DNA of 64,000 nucleotides from Zhengella sedimenti (GCF_046506625.1 NZ_JBKFFP010000001.1:620001-684000), one strand, 5' to 3'; positions 16,305 to 25,062 are shown, counted from the first letter of the stretch. The notes: generated by a model from the sequence alone, not told the origin. Made by a program: numbers and translations.

Positions 16305-17882
16305 TCAGGCGCTGCGCACCGGATCGAGCGTGATCTTCCACAATTCGGCATCGTCACGGTCCATCAGGCGAACCGTCATCTGTTCGGTCGCGCCGTCGAT
16401 GTCGACCAGCCCGAAGAACTGAAGCCCCATGGACGGCGGCAGGTTGGCGCCCTGCTCCGGCGCCGGGGCCTTCACGAACTTCACGTCCGGGCCGAAGGTC
16501 ATGTCGAGGTCGTTCGGTCCGAAGGTGCCGGCATGGAGCGGGCCGGAGACGAATTCCCAGAACGGGTTGAAGTCCTGGAACTGTGCCTTGGAGGGGTCAT
16601 AGTAATGGGCGGCGGTGTAGTGCACGTCGGCCGTCAGCCAGACCGTGTTTTCGATGCCGGCGGTCTTGATGAAGCGCAGCAGGTCGGCGATTTCCAGTTC
16701 GCGGCCTTTCGCCGGTCCGTGGTCGCCATTGGCAACGGCTTCCGCGCCCGCCTTTTCCTTCCAGTTGTCCCAAACGATCAAACCGATCGGCATGTCGGAG
16801 GCGATCACTTTCCAGGTCGCCCGGGAACCGGCCAGTTCGCGCTTGAGCCACCGGACCTGCTCCTCGCCCAGGATGCGGCTTTCCGGCGTCATTTCCGTTT
16901 CCATCGACGCGCCATTGGCGCCGCGATAGGAGCGCAGGTCGAGGAAGAAGATGTCGAGCAGCGGACCGTAGGCCACCTTGCGGTAAACGCGGCCGGGCTC
17001 GGCGGGCGTGTAGCGGATCGGCGTCATCTCGTGGAAGGCGCGGCCGGCGCGCGCGGCCAGCACATGGACCGACTTTTCCGAATAGCGGTCGTCGCCCATC
17101 AGGTCCTTGGAATCCGACCAGTTGTTGACGACTTCATGGTCGTCCCACTGGAAAAAGGTCGGGCAGATGGCGTTGAGCGCGCGCACATGCTCGTCCATCA
17201 TGTTGTATTTCCACTGGCCGCGATATTCGTCCAGCGTTTCGGCAACCTTGCGCTTCTCGTCGATCAGCACCCTGTTGACCCATTTCGTGCCGTCCTTCAG
17301 TTCCACCTCGTCCTTCATCAGTCCGTCGGCATAGATGGTGTCGCCGGAATGGATGAAGAAGTCGGGCGTGTGGCGGGCCATGGTCGCATAGGTCTTCATG
17401 CCGTCGCCATCGATGCCCCAGCCCTGGCCGGCGGTGTCGCCCGACCAGGCGAAGCGGATGTCACGGCGGCCGGCAGGCGCGGTGCGAAAGCGGCCGGTGA
17501 CAGGCTCGGACACGGCGTTGAGATCGGACAGGTCGGCGGCGGTCATGCGGAAGAAGACGTCCTGACCGGAAGCCAGGTCAGACACCAGGCGCTTGACCGC
17601 GAAATCGCTTTCGGGCAGCGCATTGAGCGGCGCCAGACGCGTGGCATTGGTGAAATCCTCCCGGGTGGCCACTTCCATCATCACGCGGGCAGGGCGGTCG
17701 GTGCGGCTCCAGATCATGCCCGATGTCATGTCCACGTCGCCGGACTGGACGCCATGGGTGAACACGGGGCGCTGGCTGGCGCGCGAATAGAACGGCATGG
17801 CAAGGCCGGAAGCAGCCACGAGGCCGGCGGCGCCGGCCGAGGCCATGAAGCCGCGGCGGCTCATCTTCATCATTTTCGACAT
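16305..17882 (-). CDS. PhoD-family alkaline phosphatase/phosphodiesterase, Tat-exported
   Basis: A 525-residue metallophosphatase that releases phosphate from mono- or diesters outside the inner membrane. The start at 17882 gives a twin-arginine signal: SRRGFM followed by a hydrophobic stretch and an AxA-like site near SRASQ. GAGGGA lies about 8 bases upstream. The N-terminal PhoD domain is marked by VQSGDVDMTSGMIWSRTD. Metal motifs follow: WSGDTAGQGWGID, FFIHSGDTIYADG, and QWDDHEVVNNWSDS. Tat export fits a cofactor loaded in the cytoplasm, as known for PhoD. Upstream on this strand are partial repeats resembling PHO-box halves, too weak to call an operator. It follows purH but is separated from it by a terminator. 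Confidence 0.93.
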   Translation of the reverse strand: MSKMMKMSRRGFMASAGAAGLVAASGLAMPFYSRASQRPVFTHGVQSGDVDMTSGMIWSRTDRPARVMMEVATREDFTNATRLAPLNALPESDFAVKRLVSDLASGQDVFFRMTAADLSDLNAVSEPVTGRFRTAPAGRRDIRFAWSGDTAGQGWGIDGDGMKTYATMARHTPDFFIHSGDTIYADGLMKDEVELKDGTKWVNRVLIDEKRKVAETLDEYRGQWKYNMMDEHVRALNAICPTFFQWDDHEVVNNWSDSKDLMGDDRYSEKSVHVLAARAGRAFHEMTPIRYTPAEPGRVYRKVAYGPLLDIFFLDLRSYRGANGASMETEMTPESRILGEEQVRWLKRELAGSRATWKVIASDMPIGLIVWDNWKEKAGAEAVANGDHGPAKGRELEIADLLRFIKTAGIENTVWLTADVHYTAAHYYDPSKAQFQDFNPFWEFVSGPLHAGTFGPNDLDMTFGPDVKFVKAPAPEQGANLPPSMGLQFFGLVDIDGATEQMTVRLMDRDDAELWKITLDPVRSA

Positions 17883-18017
17883 GACGGGTTCCCTCACGAT
17901 TGGATCAGGCGCCTTCTGGCGGCGCGGGGGAAACCTCAGGTCTTTCAGTGACAGCTTGTTGTCCGATTTGTAATCGTTCCACAAAGCATTTGTGACTGCG
18001 CGCGTATCAACGAAAAA

Positions 18018-18038
18018 GCCCGGGCACTGCGCCCGGGC
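18018..18038 (-). terminator. Rho-independent terminator after purH
   Basis: An 8-bp perfect stem (GCCCGGGC twice, loop ACTGC) is flanked by AAAAA on one side and CTTTT on the other. It can therefore work on both strands. It serves the purH transcript on the minus strand. Confidence 0.75.
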
Positions 18039-18057
18039 CTTTTCGCGGTGTTTCGTC

Positions 18058-18100
18058 GCACTGTCGGCACGAAAAAGTCTGCAACTTTTTCTGGAAGTGC
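18058..18100. repeat. 43-nt hairpin repeat, copy 1
   Basis: First copy of a 43-bp direct repeat, 41 of 43 bases identical to the copy at 18117-18159. Its core is a palindrome, GAAAAAGT-CTGCA-ACTTTTTC, flanked by GCAC and GTGC arms. It lies between the purH stop and its terminator. Confidence 0.85.
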
Positions 18101-18116
18101 CGGGTTTCCCCCTGGC

Positions 18117-18159
18117 GCACTGTCCGGACGAAAAAGTCTGCAACTTTTTCTGGAAGTGC
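18117..18159. repeat. 43-nt hairpin repeat, copy 2
   Basis: Second copy, 59 bp from the first, ending 2 bases before the purH stop codon. The two copies differ only at two positions in the left arm, while the palindromic core is identical. On the minus strand both would be in the purH 3' untranslated RNA and could fold into two A/T-rich hairpins. Confidence 0.85.
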
Positions 18160-18161
18160 TT

Positions 18162-19778
18162 TTAGTGCCTGAAATGCCTCATGCCCGTCGTCACCATCGC
18201 GATGCCGTGTTCGTCGGCCGCGGCGATCACCTCGTCGTCACGCATTGAACCGCCTGGCTGGATGACCGCGGTGGCGCCGGCCTCGACGGCAGACAAGAGC
18301 CCGTCGGCAAAGGGGAAGAAGGCATCGGAAGCGACCACGCACCCCATGGTCAACGGCTCGGACAAGCCCGCAGCCCCGGTTGCGTCGAGCGCCTTGCGGG
18401 CGGCGATGCGGGCGGAATCGACGCGGCTCATCTGGCCCGCGCCAATGCCGACGGTCGACAGGTCACGGGCATAGACGATGGCGTTGGATTTCACATGCTT
18501 GGCGACCCGGAAGGCGAATTTCAGATCGGCCATTTCCCTGTCGCTTGGCGCGCGCTTCGTGACCACTTTCAAGTCGAGATCGTCGATGACGCCGTTGTCG
18601 CGGTCCTGCACGAGCAGGCCGCCGGCCACGGATTTCGCCATGATGCCGGCTGCGCGCGGGTCGGGCAGGCCGCCGGCGACCAGCAGGCGCAGGTTCTTCT
18701 TTGCCGCGACGATGGCGCGCGCCTCTTCGGTGGCGTCGGGCGCGATGATGACCTCGGTGAAGATACGAACGATTTCCTCGGCGGCGGCGGCGTCCAGCGT
18801 GCGGTTCAGCGCCACGATGCCGCCGAAGGCCGAGACCGGATCGCAGCGCAGTGCGTTCAGATAAGCTTCGCGAAGATCGGCGCCCTCGGCCACGCCGCAA
18901 GGGTTGGCGTGCTTGATGATGGCGACGGCGGCGGTGCGCGCCGGGTCGAACTCGCCGACCAGTTCATAGGCCGCGTCGGTGTCGTTGATGTTGTTGTAGG
19001 AAAGCTGCTTGCCCTGGAGCTGGATGGCCGTGGCCACGCCCGGGCGGCGGTCCCCCGTGAGGTAGAAGCCGGCTTTCTGGTGCGGGTTCTCGCCGTAGCG
19101 CATGACCGAATGCAGCCGTCCGGCCACGGCGCGGTGGCGCGGCGCCTCCTGCTTGAGGGTCTCGGCGAACCAGCCCGCTATGGCCGCGTCATAGGCGGCG
19201 GTGCGGGCGAAGGCCGTGGCGGCGAGTTGTTGGCGAAACGCGTAGGTCAGTTGGCCGGCATGGGCCTTGAGTTCGGCCAGAACGGCGGCGTAGTCCTCCG
19301 GGTCGGTGACGATGCCGACATAGGCATGGTTCTTGGCGGAGGCGCGCACCATGGCCGGGCCGCCAATGTCGATGTTCTCGACGGTCGAGGGATAGTCGCC
19401 GCCCGAAAAGCGAACCTCCTCGAAGGGATAGAGATTGACGACGGCAAGGTCGATCGGCCGGATGTCATGGGCCTGCATGGCCTCGGCATGACCGGCATCG
19501 TCCCGGATGGCAAGCAGGCCGCCATGGACGGAAGGGTGAAGCGTCTTGACGCGGCCGTCCATGATCTCGGGAAAGCCGGTGATGTCGGAGACATCGTGGA
19601 CCGGGATGCCGGCATCCTTGATGGCCTTTGCCGTTCCCCCCGTCGACACCAGTTCGATGGAAAGGTCGTGCAGGGCGCGGGCAAAATCGACGAGGCCGGT
19701 CTTGTCGGAGACCGAGAGCAGGGCGCGGCGGACGCGGACGAGATCGGGAGCGGGAATTTTCCTGGATTGAACGGCCAT
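18162..19778 (-). CDS. purH: Bifunctional AICAR transformylase / IMP cyclohydrolase
   Basis: A 538-residue enzyme doing the last two steps of de novo IMP synthesis. The N-terminal cyclohydrolase domain (about 1-150) has LLSVSDKTGLVDFA, STGGTAKAIKDAG and DGRVKTLHPSVHGGLL. The C-terminal transformylase has SYNNINDTDAAYEL and the catalytic Lys-His in IIKHANPCG. The C-terminus GMRHFRH matches the family end. The ATG at 19778 is chosen because MAVQSRKIPAPDLVRVRRALLSVSDK gives the usual length; only a distant AAAGG precedes it. It follows the heparinase-like gene by 113 bases and ends just before two copies of a hairpin repeat and a terminator. Confidence 0.97.
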   Translation of the reverse strand: MAVQSRKIPAPDLVRVRRALLSVSDKTGLVDFARALHDLSIELVSTGGTAKAIKDAGIPVHDVSDITGFPEIMDGRVKTLHPSVHGGLLAIRDDAGHAEAMQAHDIRPIDLAVVNLYPFEEVRFSGGDYPSTVENIDIGGPAMVRASAKNHAYVGIVTDPEDYAAVLAELKAHAGQLTYAFRQQLAATAFARTAAYDAAIAGWFAETLKQEAPRHRAVAGRLHSVMRYGENPHQKAGFYLTGDRRPGVATAIQLQGKQLSYNNINDTDAAYELVGEFDPARTAAVAIIKHANPCGVAEGADLREAYLNALRCDPVSAFGGIVALNRTLDAAAAEEIVRIFTEVIIAPDATEEARAIVAAKKNLRLLVAGGLPDPRAAGIMAKSVAGGLLVQDRDNGVIDDLDLKVVTKRAPSDREMADLKFAFRVAKHVKSNAIVYARDLSTVGIGAGQMSRVDSARIAARKALDATGAAGLSEPLTMGCVVASDAFFPFADGLLSAVEAGATAVIQPGGSMRDDEVIAAADEHGIAMVTTGMRHFRH

Positions 19779-19891
19779 GGGGGCGCGAGCCTTTCGCTTC
19801 TGACGCGTGCGGGGCGGGGTTGGCGCGCAGTTAGCACACGATCGCACAGGTTCCAACGCGCCGCCGATCGGAAATAGGGATGATGCGCCAG

Positions 19892-21610
19892 TCAGGCGGC
19901 GTCATTGTCGAGCGCGGAGATGCGCGTGAACCGCCAGCGGACCTCGGGCAATTCCGAGGCGTTGAAGAACAGCACGATCTGGCGGGTTCTTTCCGGTCCG
20001 GCAATCCCTGCAAAGAAAATGGAATCCTCGACCGAGGGCTGGGCGCCGCCGGTTGTGAATATCCAGTTGTCGCCAGCGGGCGCGGAGAGGATCACCTGGC
20101 CGTGTTCGTCCTGCCAGACGCCGATATCGGGGTGGATGTGAAAGCGCAGCGCCACGGCATCGTTCTTCGGCCTGGGCGGTTCGCCATTAGGGCGGTGGAA
20201 GCGGTCGGCGCCGTCCAGGATATGGCCGTTCTCGCGCAGCATGAGGCTTCGTTCGTGGATGATGCCGAAGCGCGCCGCATACCCGTCATGGCTGGCGGTG
20301 AAGCCCCGGTGGCCCTCGCCGTCGCGGCGTTCGCAGGGTGTCCTGCGCGGACCCTGGACGAGCGGCGCACCGATGATGCCGCTGGTCCAGCCGCTGGTCG
20401 CGAAGCGCGCCGAAGATGTGTCGTTGAGCGTGGCGGTCGAGTGGGCGGCAGTGGCGCGCGACAGCGCCAGGTATTCCGGCGGCCCGTAGTTGTCCACGCC
20501 GCAATTGACGATGAAATGGTGGCGGCCCGACGACATCTCGAAGGAAAGGCAGCCGGCATGGGCGCGGCCCGCCACGTCCGCCGGCGGGGCGGCGCCGGTA
20601 TCGGCGATCACGGTGGTATTGCCGAGCTGGAGCCGGTTGAAGCCGGAATGGGTGGCGTTTGTCAGCGGTGCTCCCTGCGATTCATCGTGCTGCAGGATGG
20701 CCATGATGCGGTCCGGGCTGGTGGCGCCGGCACCGTTGAAACGGGCGAGGTTGCCATCCTGGTGGCGGAAGAACCGCAGCATGGGGAGCATGCGCTCGAC
20801 CGCCGGGATGAGCTCCGGCGGCGGCGTTTCGCCCTGGCTGGCATAGGTCTGGCGCAGTGGCAGCAGGTCGGCAAGAAGCTCCAGAAGGGCCAGCGGACTG
20901 CGCGAGACATGGCCGCCGTCGGGCAGGATCTGGTCCTTCAGTTCGGCGTCGAGGCGCCGGGCGGCCTGACGGACGGAGGCCGGGCTCTGGGGCAGGGACA
21001 GGCTGGCCAGCGCGATGGCGATGCGCGCGCGCAACCTGTCCTCGCCGGCCGGCATGTCCGGCACCATGGCGCGCAGATAGCGGATCTGGGCGCTCAGCGA
21101 GCGCAGATAGGTGCGATAGAAGGGCAGTTCGCAGCCCTGCAGGACCACGGTGGAATGCTGCAGCCAGGCGATGACCCGGATCGCGGTGGTCGACGCACTC
21201 CATGCCGGTTCGGAAATGCGCCCGCCATGGATGGCGATCCAGTCGGAGACCAGGGCGCGGGCGTTGGCATTGGCGAGATCGGTTCCGGCCTCGCGCATGT
21301 GCCGCAACCAGCGGAATCCGTGCAGCGCATCGGTCCAGGCCTTGTTGGCGACGTCGAGACGGAAGGGCGATTCGCCGCCGGTCTCCACCACATGGCCGGC
21401 GAGCGCGAAACGGCCGGCATAGATGTCCGCGGCGATATGCCCGTCGGCCAGCCGGAGATCGGGCGGTGCGACGAGAACACGTTCCGGCGAACGCCCCGAA
21501 AATCGCCAGCGGAACAGCGGCCCGACGCGCATGCGCAACCGCGCGCGGCGCCACAATTCGCGCAGCACGAGCGGCCAGAGCCTGGGCCTGTCAGCCGCGG
21601 TCGTCGCCAA
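19892..21610 (-). CDS. Heparinase II/III-like family protein
   Basis: A 572-residue protein with an N-terminal alpha-helical toroid and a C-terminal beta-sandwich of the heparinase II/III type. Recognised parts include GFRWLRHMREAG, AIRVIAWLQHSTVVL, LPDGGHVSRSPLALLELLADLLPLR, then the segment HAGCLSFEMSSGRHHFIVNCG and TLNDTSSARF in the sandwich. The start is TTG at 21610: GGAGGAG lies exactly 7 bases upstream and no in-frame ATG fits better. There is no signal peptide, so despite the family name a role in degrading outside polysaccharide is doubtful. Relatives occur between rsmB and purH in rhizobia, to my knowledge without a proven substrate. The family call is good and the activity is unknown. 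Confidence 0.88.
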   Translation of the reverse strand: MATTAADRPRLWPLVLRELWRRARLRMRVGPLFRWRFSGRSPERVLVAPPDLRLADGHIAADIYAGRFALAGHVVETGGESPFRLDVANKAWTDALHGFRWLRHMREAGTDLANANARALVSDWIAIHGGRISEPAWSASTTAIRVIAWLQHSTVVLQGCELPFYRTYLRSLSAQIRYLRAMVPDMPAGEDRLRARIAIALASLSLPQSPASVRQAARRLDAELKDQILPDGGHVSRSPLALLELLADLLPLRQTYASQGETPPPELIPAVERMLPMLRFFRHQDGNLARFNGAGATSPDRIMAILQHDESQGAPLTNATHSGFNRLQLGNTTVIADTGAAPPADVAGRAHAGCLSFEMSSGRHHFIVNCGVDNYGPPEYLALSRATAAHSTATLNDTSSARFATSGWTSGIIGAPLVQGPRRTPCERRDGEGHRGFTASHDGYAARFGIIHERSLMLRENGHILDGADRFHRPNGEPPRPKNDAVALRFHIHPDIGVWQDEHGQVILSAPAGDNWIFTTGGAQPSVEDSIFFAGIAGPERTRQIVLFFNASELPEVRWRFTRISALDNDAA

Positions 21611-21706
21611 ACATGCACTCCTCCAGATTGAGACCCGCGCGGAAGAGTAGACGATTCAAGGCGTTATGCGAAGCGGAAAACGGAAACGCGCTGTGGATGA
21701 CCAGTT

Positions 21707-23092
21707 TTACGCAAGGCGTGTCAGGCGGACGGCAAAAAAGCCGTCGAGACCTGCAAGGCCGGGCTCGGCGTCGGGCCAGTCGGCCGGCGTGGTGCGCAGC
21801 CAGCCTTGCGGGGCGATGAAGCCTTCGGCGCCGGGTATCTCGCCGGGCCGGACCGGGTCGATGGCAAGGTCGCCGCGTCCCTCAAGGAAGGCGGCGATCA
21901 TGCGTTCGCCCTCCGCATGGTCGAGCGAGCAGTTGGAGAAGACCACCGTGCCGCCGGGCCTGACAAGGCGGACGGCATGGGCCAGCAGGCCGGCCTGAAG
22001 CGCGGCGAGCTTTTCGATATCGGCTGGCGTCTTGGTCCAGGGCACATCCGGGTGGCGGCGTACCGTGCCGGTCGAGGAACAGGGTGCGTCGAGCAGCACG
22101 GCATCGTAAGGCTCGCCCGGATCGTGCGCGCGCAGGTCCGTAGCGACGGTCTCGGCTTCCAGCCCGAGCCGGGCAAGGTTTGCCGTGAGGCGGCGCAAAC
22201 GGTTTTCCGACAGGTCGAGCGCGGTGACGCGCGCACCGGCGAGGGCAAGCTGGGCGGTCTTGCCTCCGGGCGCGGCACACAGGTCTGCCACGCGCTTGCC
22301 AGAGATGGGGCCCATGAGGCGCGCGGGCAGGGCGGCGGCGGCATCCTGCACCCACCATTCACCCTCCGCATAGCCCGGCAGGTCCGGCACAGGCTTTTCG
22401 AGGCGGGCAAGACGCACGGACCCGGTCGGCATGACGATGCCGCCGAGTTTTTCCGCCCAGCCTTGCGGGTCGGACTTCACCGAAAAATCGACGGGCGCCT
22501 CTTGGCGGTGCATGGCGGCGATGGCGGCGGCTTTCTCCGCGCCATAGTCATCGGTCAGCCTTTCCATGAACCAGCCGGGGGCGTCCACGGTCTGGTGCAA
22601 GGCCGCGGCGCGGGCGCGTTCGCCGCCGCGCTGGATGGAGCGCAGGATGGCGTTGACCAGATTGGCGAAGCGGCGGCTGCGGGGATCGGCCTGGGCATGG
22701 CTGACGGCCAGGTCCACCGCCGCGCTGTCGGGCACGGACAGGAACAGCATCTGCGCCGCGCCGACGTGGAGGATGTGTGAAAGCAGGGATGCGTTGGCGG
22801 GAAGCGGCCGGTCCAGGCGCTTGTCGATCATGGCCTGGATGGTGCGGCGGTGGCGCAGCGCCGTCATCAGGATGGCGCGCACCAATGCGCGGTCCCGCGG
22901 CTCCAGCTTCAGGTAATCGGGATGGCCATTCTCGTTGTCGGTCAGGCCGTCCATGGAGGAGCGGGCGTCGATGATGGCGCCAAGCAGGCGCGCCGCGGTG
23001 CGCCGGGCGGCAAGGCCAGGCCGGTCTGCGGCCTCGGGCGCCGGCTTCCGGCTTGCCTTCGGCGCGGCTTTGGGCCGGGGTTTCGCCGTCAA
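21707..23092 (-). CDS. rsmB: 16S rRNA (cytosine-C5) methyltransferase, RsmB/Sun family
   Basis: A 461-residue RNA m5C methyltransferase. The N-terminal NusB-like helical domain covers about 28-165 (RRTAARLLGAIID, then ANLVNAILRSI). The SAM-binding domain has DLCAAPGGKTAQLA, the catalytic region LLDAPCSSTGTVRRHPDV and the second cysteine in FSNCSLDHAEGE, so both cysteines of the RsmB/NOP2 class are present. The start is TTG at 23092, where TTGA forms a 4-base overlap with the htpX stop, pointing to coupled translation. The N-terminus is a Lys/Ala/Pro-rich tail of about 25 residues. It lies within the htpX-rsmB-heparinase-purH run. Confidence 0.93.
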   Translation of the reverse strand: MTAKPRPKAAPKASRKPAPEAADRPGLAARRTAARLLGAIIDARSSMDGLTDNENGHPDYLKLEPRDRALVRAILMTALRHRRTIQAMIDKRLDRPLPANASLLSHILHVGAAQMLFLSVPDSAAVDLAVSHAQADPRSRRFANLVNAILRSIQRGGERARAAALHQTVDAPGWFMERLTDDYGAEKAAAIAAMHRQEAPVDFSVKSDPQGWAEKLGGIVMPTGSVRLARLEKPVPDLPGYAEGEWWVQDAAAALPARLMGPISGKRVADLCAAPGGKTAQLALAGARVTALDLSENRLRRLTANLARLGLEAETVATDLRAHDPGEPYDAVLLDAPCSSTGTVRRHPDVPWTKTPADIEKLAALQAGLLAHAVRLVRPGGTVVFSNCSLDHAEGERMIAAFLEGRGDLAIDPVRPGEIPGAEGFIAPQGWLRTTPADWPDAEPGLAGLDGFFAVRLTRLA

Positions 23093-24111
23093 GACCAGGG
23101 TCCCCTGCCATCGCTGTCACCCTTGTCATCGTCCCGCCTGATCGTGGGAACGCGGCCAGGGGCACGGCGCGGGGCTGCCGGAGGATTGTCAGAGGAGGCG
23201 GGTCGTCCCCAGGGGGCCGGTGGCGAACCGGCCGCTTGTCCAGCCGGGCTGGCGGCGGGCGCGAAACCGGGATCGCCGGCCAGATCCATCAATGCGGCGA
23301 TGCGGTTTCCGGTGTCCGGGTGCGTGGAGAACAGGTTGTCCATGTTCTGGCCGGAGAGGGGATTGATGATGAACAGGTGCGCCGTGGCGGGGTTGCGCTC
23401 GGCATCCTCGTTGGGGATGGCATGGGCACCCTTGGCGATCTTTTCCAGTGCGGAAGCAAGCCATTCGGGCCGGCCGCAGATTTCCGCCCCGCGCCGGTCT
23501 GCGGCATATTCGCGGGTCCGGCTGATGGCCATCTGCACCAGCATGGCGGCGAAGGGGGCGACGATCATTGCCGCAAGCACGCCGACAAAGCCGAGCGGGT
23601 TGTTGTTGTCGCGGTTGCCGCCGAAGAAGAAGGCGAAATTGCCGAGCATGGATATGGCGCCGGCAATGGTCGCGGTCACGGTCATGATCAGCGTGTCGCG
23701 ATGCTCCACGTGGGCGAGTTCATGGGCCATGACGGCGGCGACCTCGTCGCGCGACAAGGCGTTCAGCAAGCCGGTTGTGGCGGCCACGGCGGCGTTTTCA
23801 GGGTTGCGGCCGGTGGCGAAGGCGTTGGGCTGCGGATTGTCGATGATATAGACCTTCGGCATCGGCAGGCCGGCATTGTCCGCCAGGTCGCGCACCAGCG
23901 CATGGAATTCCGGCGCGCTCGCCTCGTCCACCTCGCGGGCGTGATGCATGGACAGCACCATCCGGTCGGCATTCCAGTAGGAAAACAGGTTCATGCCGGC
24001 GGCGATGACAAAGGCGATGACCATGCCGGTGGAGCCGCCGATCAGGAAGCCCATGCCCATGAAGAGCGCGGTCATGGCGGCCAGCAGCATGGCAGTCTTC
24101 ATCATGTTCAT
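23089..24111 (-). CDS. htpX: Membrane zinc metalloprotease HtpX
   Basis: A 340-residue M48-family protease of the inner membrane that degrades damaged membrane proteins. Two N-terminal membrane segments lie at about 5-45. The zinc motif is HELAH at 130-134, and NPQPNAFATGR upstream is the family signature. Further hydrophobic segments lie at about 140-200. The third zinc ligand is probably the Glu in ADRRGAEICG or just before it (REYAADR). The C-terminal 50 residues are Pro/Ala/Gly-rich and disordered-looking, ending DDDKGDSDGRGPWS. GGAG precedes the ATG. It is the first gene of a minus-strand run continuing into rsmB with a 4-base overlap. Confidence 0.95.
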   Translation of the reverse strand: MNMMKTAMLLAAMTALFMGMGFLIGGSTGMVIAFVIAAGMNLFSYWNADRMVLSMHHAREVDEASAPEFHALVRDLADNAGLPMPKVYIIDNPQPNAFATGRNPENAAVAATTGLLNALSRDEVAAVMAHELAHVEHRDTLIMTVTATIAGAISMLGNFAFFFGGNRDNNNPLGFVGVLAAMIVAPFAAMLVQMAISRTREYAADRRGAEICGRPEWLASALEKIAKGAHAIPNEDAERNPATAHLFIINPLSGQNMDNLFSTHPDTGNRIAALMDLAGDPGFAPAASPAGQAAGSPPAPWGRPASSDNPPAAPRRAPGRVPTIRRDDDKGDSDGRGPWS

Positions 24112-24159
24112 CGTGGCACTCCGAAGAAGGCGCGGGGGTCGATCCGCAGGGTGTTGTGG

Positions 24160-24187
24160 CTTATATGATGGGGAGCCAAAAGCACAA
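24160..24187 (-). promoter_or_regulatory. Candidate promoter for htpX-rsmB
   Basis: On the minus strand TTGTGC (24187-24182) and TATAAG (24165-24160) are 16 bases apart in the 121-bp gap between divergent genes. It was found by eye. Confidence 0.35.
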
Positions 24188-24232
24188 CTTCAATCGCGCA
24201 TCAGCCCGGGTGGCGCGAAGACGGTGAAGATC

Positions 24233-24484
24233 ATGACCGACCACAGGACAGACGCGGCGCAAGCTGGCGGAACCAACGATGAGGCGGACGACGGTGGCCC
24301 GAAGCGCCGCCGCTTCGAGGATCTGCCGCCGGCCGCGCAACGGGCGCTCCGGGAAGCCGAGGAACGCCGCGAGGCCTACGAGGCGGCGGAGAGGGCCCGG
24401 CCGAAGGAACTTGGCGGGCGCGGCGGCAAGGAGCCGGTGCGCTATGGCGACTGGGAGATCAAGGGCCTCGCCATCGATTTCTGA
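24233..24484 (+). CDS. DUF1674 / SDHAF4-like protein (probable succinate dehydrogenase assembly factor)
   Basis: An 83-residue protein whose C-terminus, RYGDWEIKGLAIDF preceded by GGRGGKEPV, is the DUF1674 signature. This family includes eukaryotic SDHAF4, which protects and helps assemble the flavinated SdhA subunit. The N-terminal 60 residues are charged and probably disordered (GGPKRRRFEDLPPAAQRALREAEERREAYEAA, given here in part as RRRFEDLPPAAQRAL). GTGAAGA lies 3-9 bases before the ATG. The neighbours htpX and rsmB do not explain it; in my memory this gene sits beside them in many rhizobia. No sdh gene is in the window. Assigning SDH assembly in bacteria is inference from the family. Confidence 0.85.
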   Translation: MTDHRTDAAQAGGTNDEADDGGPKRRRFEDLPPAAQRALREAEERREAYEAAERARPKELGGRGGKEPVRYGDWEIKGLAIDF

Positions 24485-24586
24485 GGCAGGCAATCCTGAT
24501 CGGCCTGTGGTACGGTCCGAAGCGGATTAGGAATAAATGCATATCACGGCTTGCGCCGCGACAGGTATAGGAATAATATCCTTTGC

Positions 24587-25024
24587 ATGTCGCGCCTTAC
24601 CTGCCCGCTTGCCATTTTCGCGGTCCTTGCCGCCGTTCAGCCATCGCTGGCTGGAGAAACGATTGCCGGACCGGTGGAAGCGCGGATGCTGAAGGTGATC
24701 GACGGTGATTCCGTTCTGGCGGAAGCGCGGATATGGCCGGGCCATGCCGTGACTGTTTCCGTTCGCGTGCGGGGTGTCGATGCGCCGGAACTGCGCGGGC
24801 GCTGCGGGCGGGAGAAGGCTGCGGCGCGGCGCGCGCGCGATTCCCTTGCCGGTTTCCTGGAAGGCGGCCGGCTCACGCTCACCAATATCAGCGGCGGGAA
24901 ATATTATGGCCGTGTGCTCGCCGACCTGGCACGGCCCGACGGGAAGGCGGTCTCCGCCTTCCTGCTGGAGAACGGTCTTGCCCGTCCCTATGGCGGCGGG
25001 CGCCGGCAGGACTGGTGCCGGTGA
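24587..25024 (+). CDS. Secreted thermonuclease-family protein (SNase fold)
   Basis: A 145-residue protein with a Sec signal peptide (MSRLTCPLAIFAVLAAVQPS, cleavage near LAGE) and one staphylococcal-nuclease-like OB-fold domain. Active-site counterparts are visible: Asp in KVIDGDSV, Arg, Asp and Glu in VRVRGVDAPELRG, and Arg in YYGRVLADL. It may therefore be a working Ca2+-dependent nuclease in the periplasm. Two cysteines (GRCGREK and the C-terminal DWCR) could form a disulfide, typical of this rhizobial subgroup. An in-frame TTG 36 bases upstream is possible but would spoil the signal peptide; only a weak AGGAA precedes the ATG. It is followed by a strong hairpin. Confidence 0.85.
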   Translation: MSRLTCPLAIFAVLAAVQPSLAGETIAGPVEARMLKVIDGDSVLAEARIWPGHAVTVSVRVRGVDAPELRGRCGREKAAARRARDSLAGFLEGGRLTLTNISGGKYYGRVLADLARPDGKAVSAFLLENGLARPYGGGRRQDWCR

Positions 25025-25062
25025 CACGGAAGACCGTTTGCCTGAGATGGCGCAAATGCGAA

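Noticed and set aside
18018..18159. CRISPR array
   Set aside because: Only two repeat units with internal palindromes and a 16-base spacer, no cas genes; better described as a duplicated hairpin repeat.
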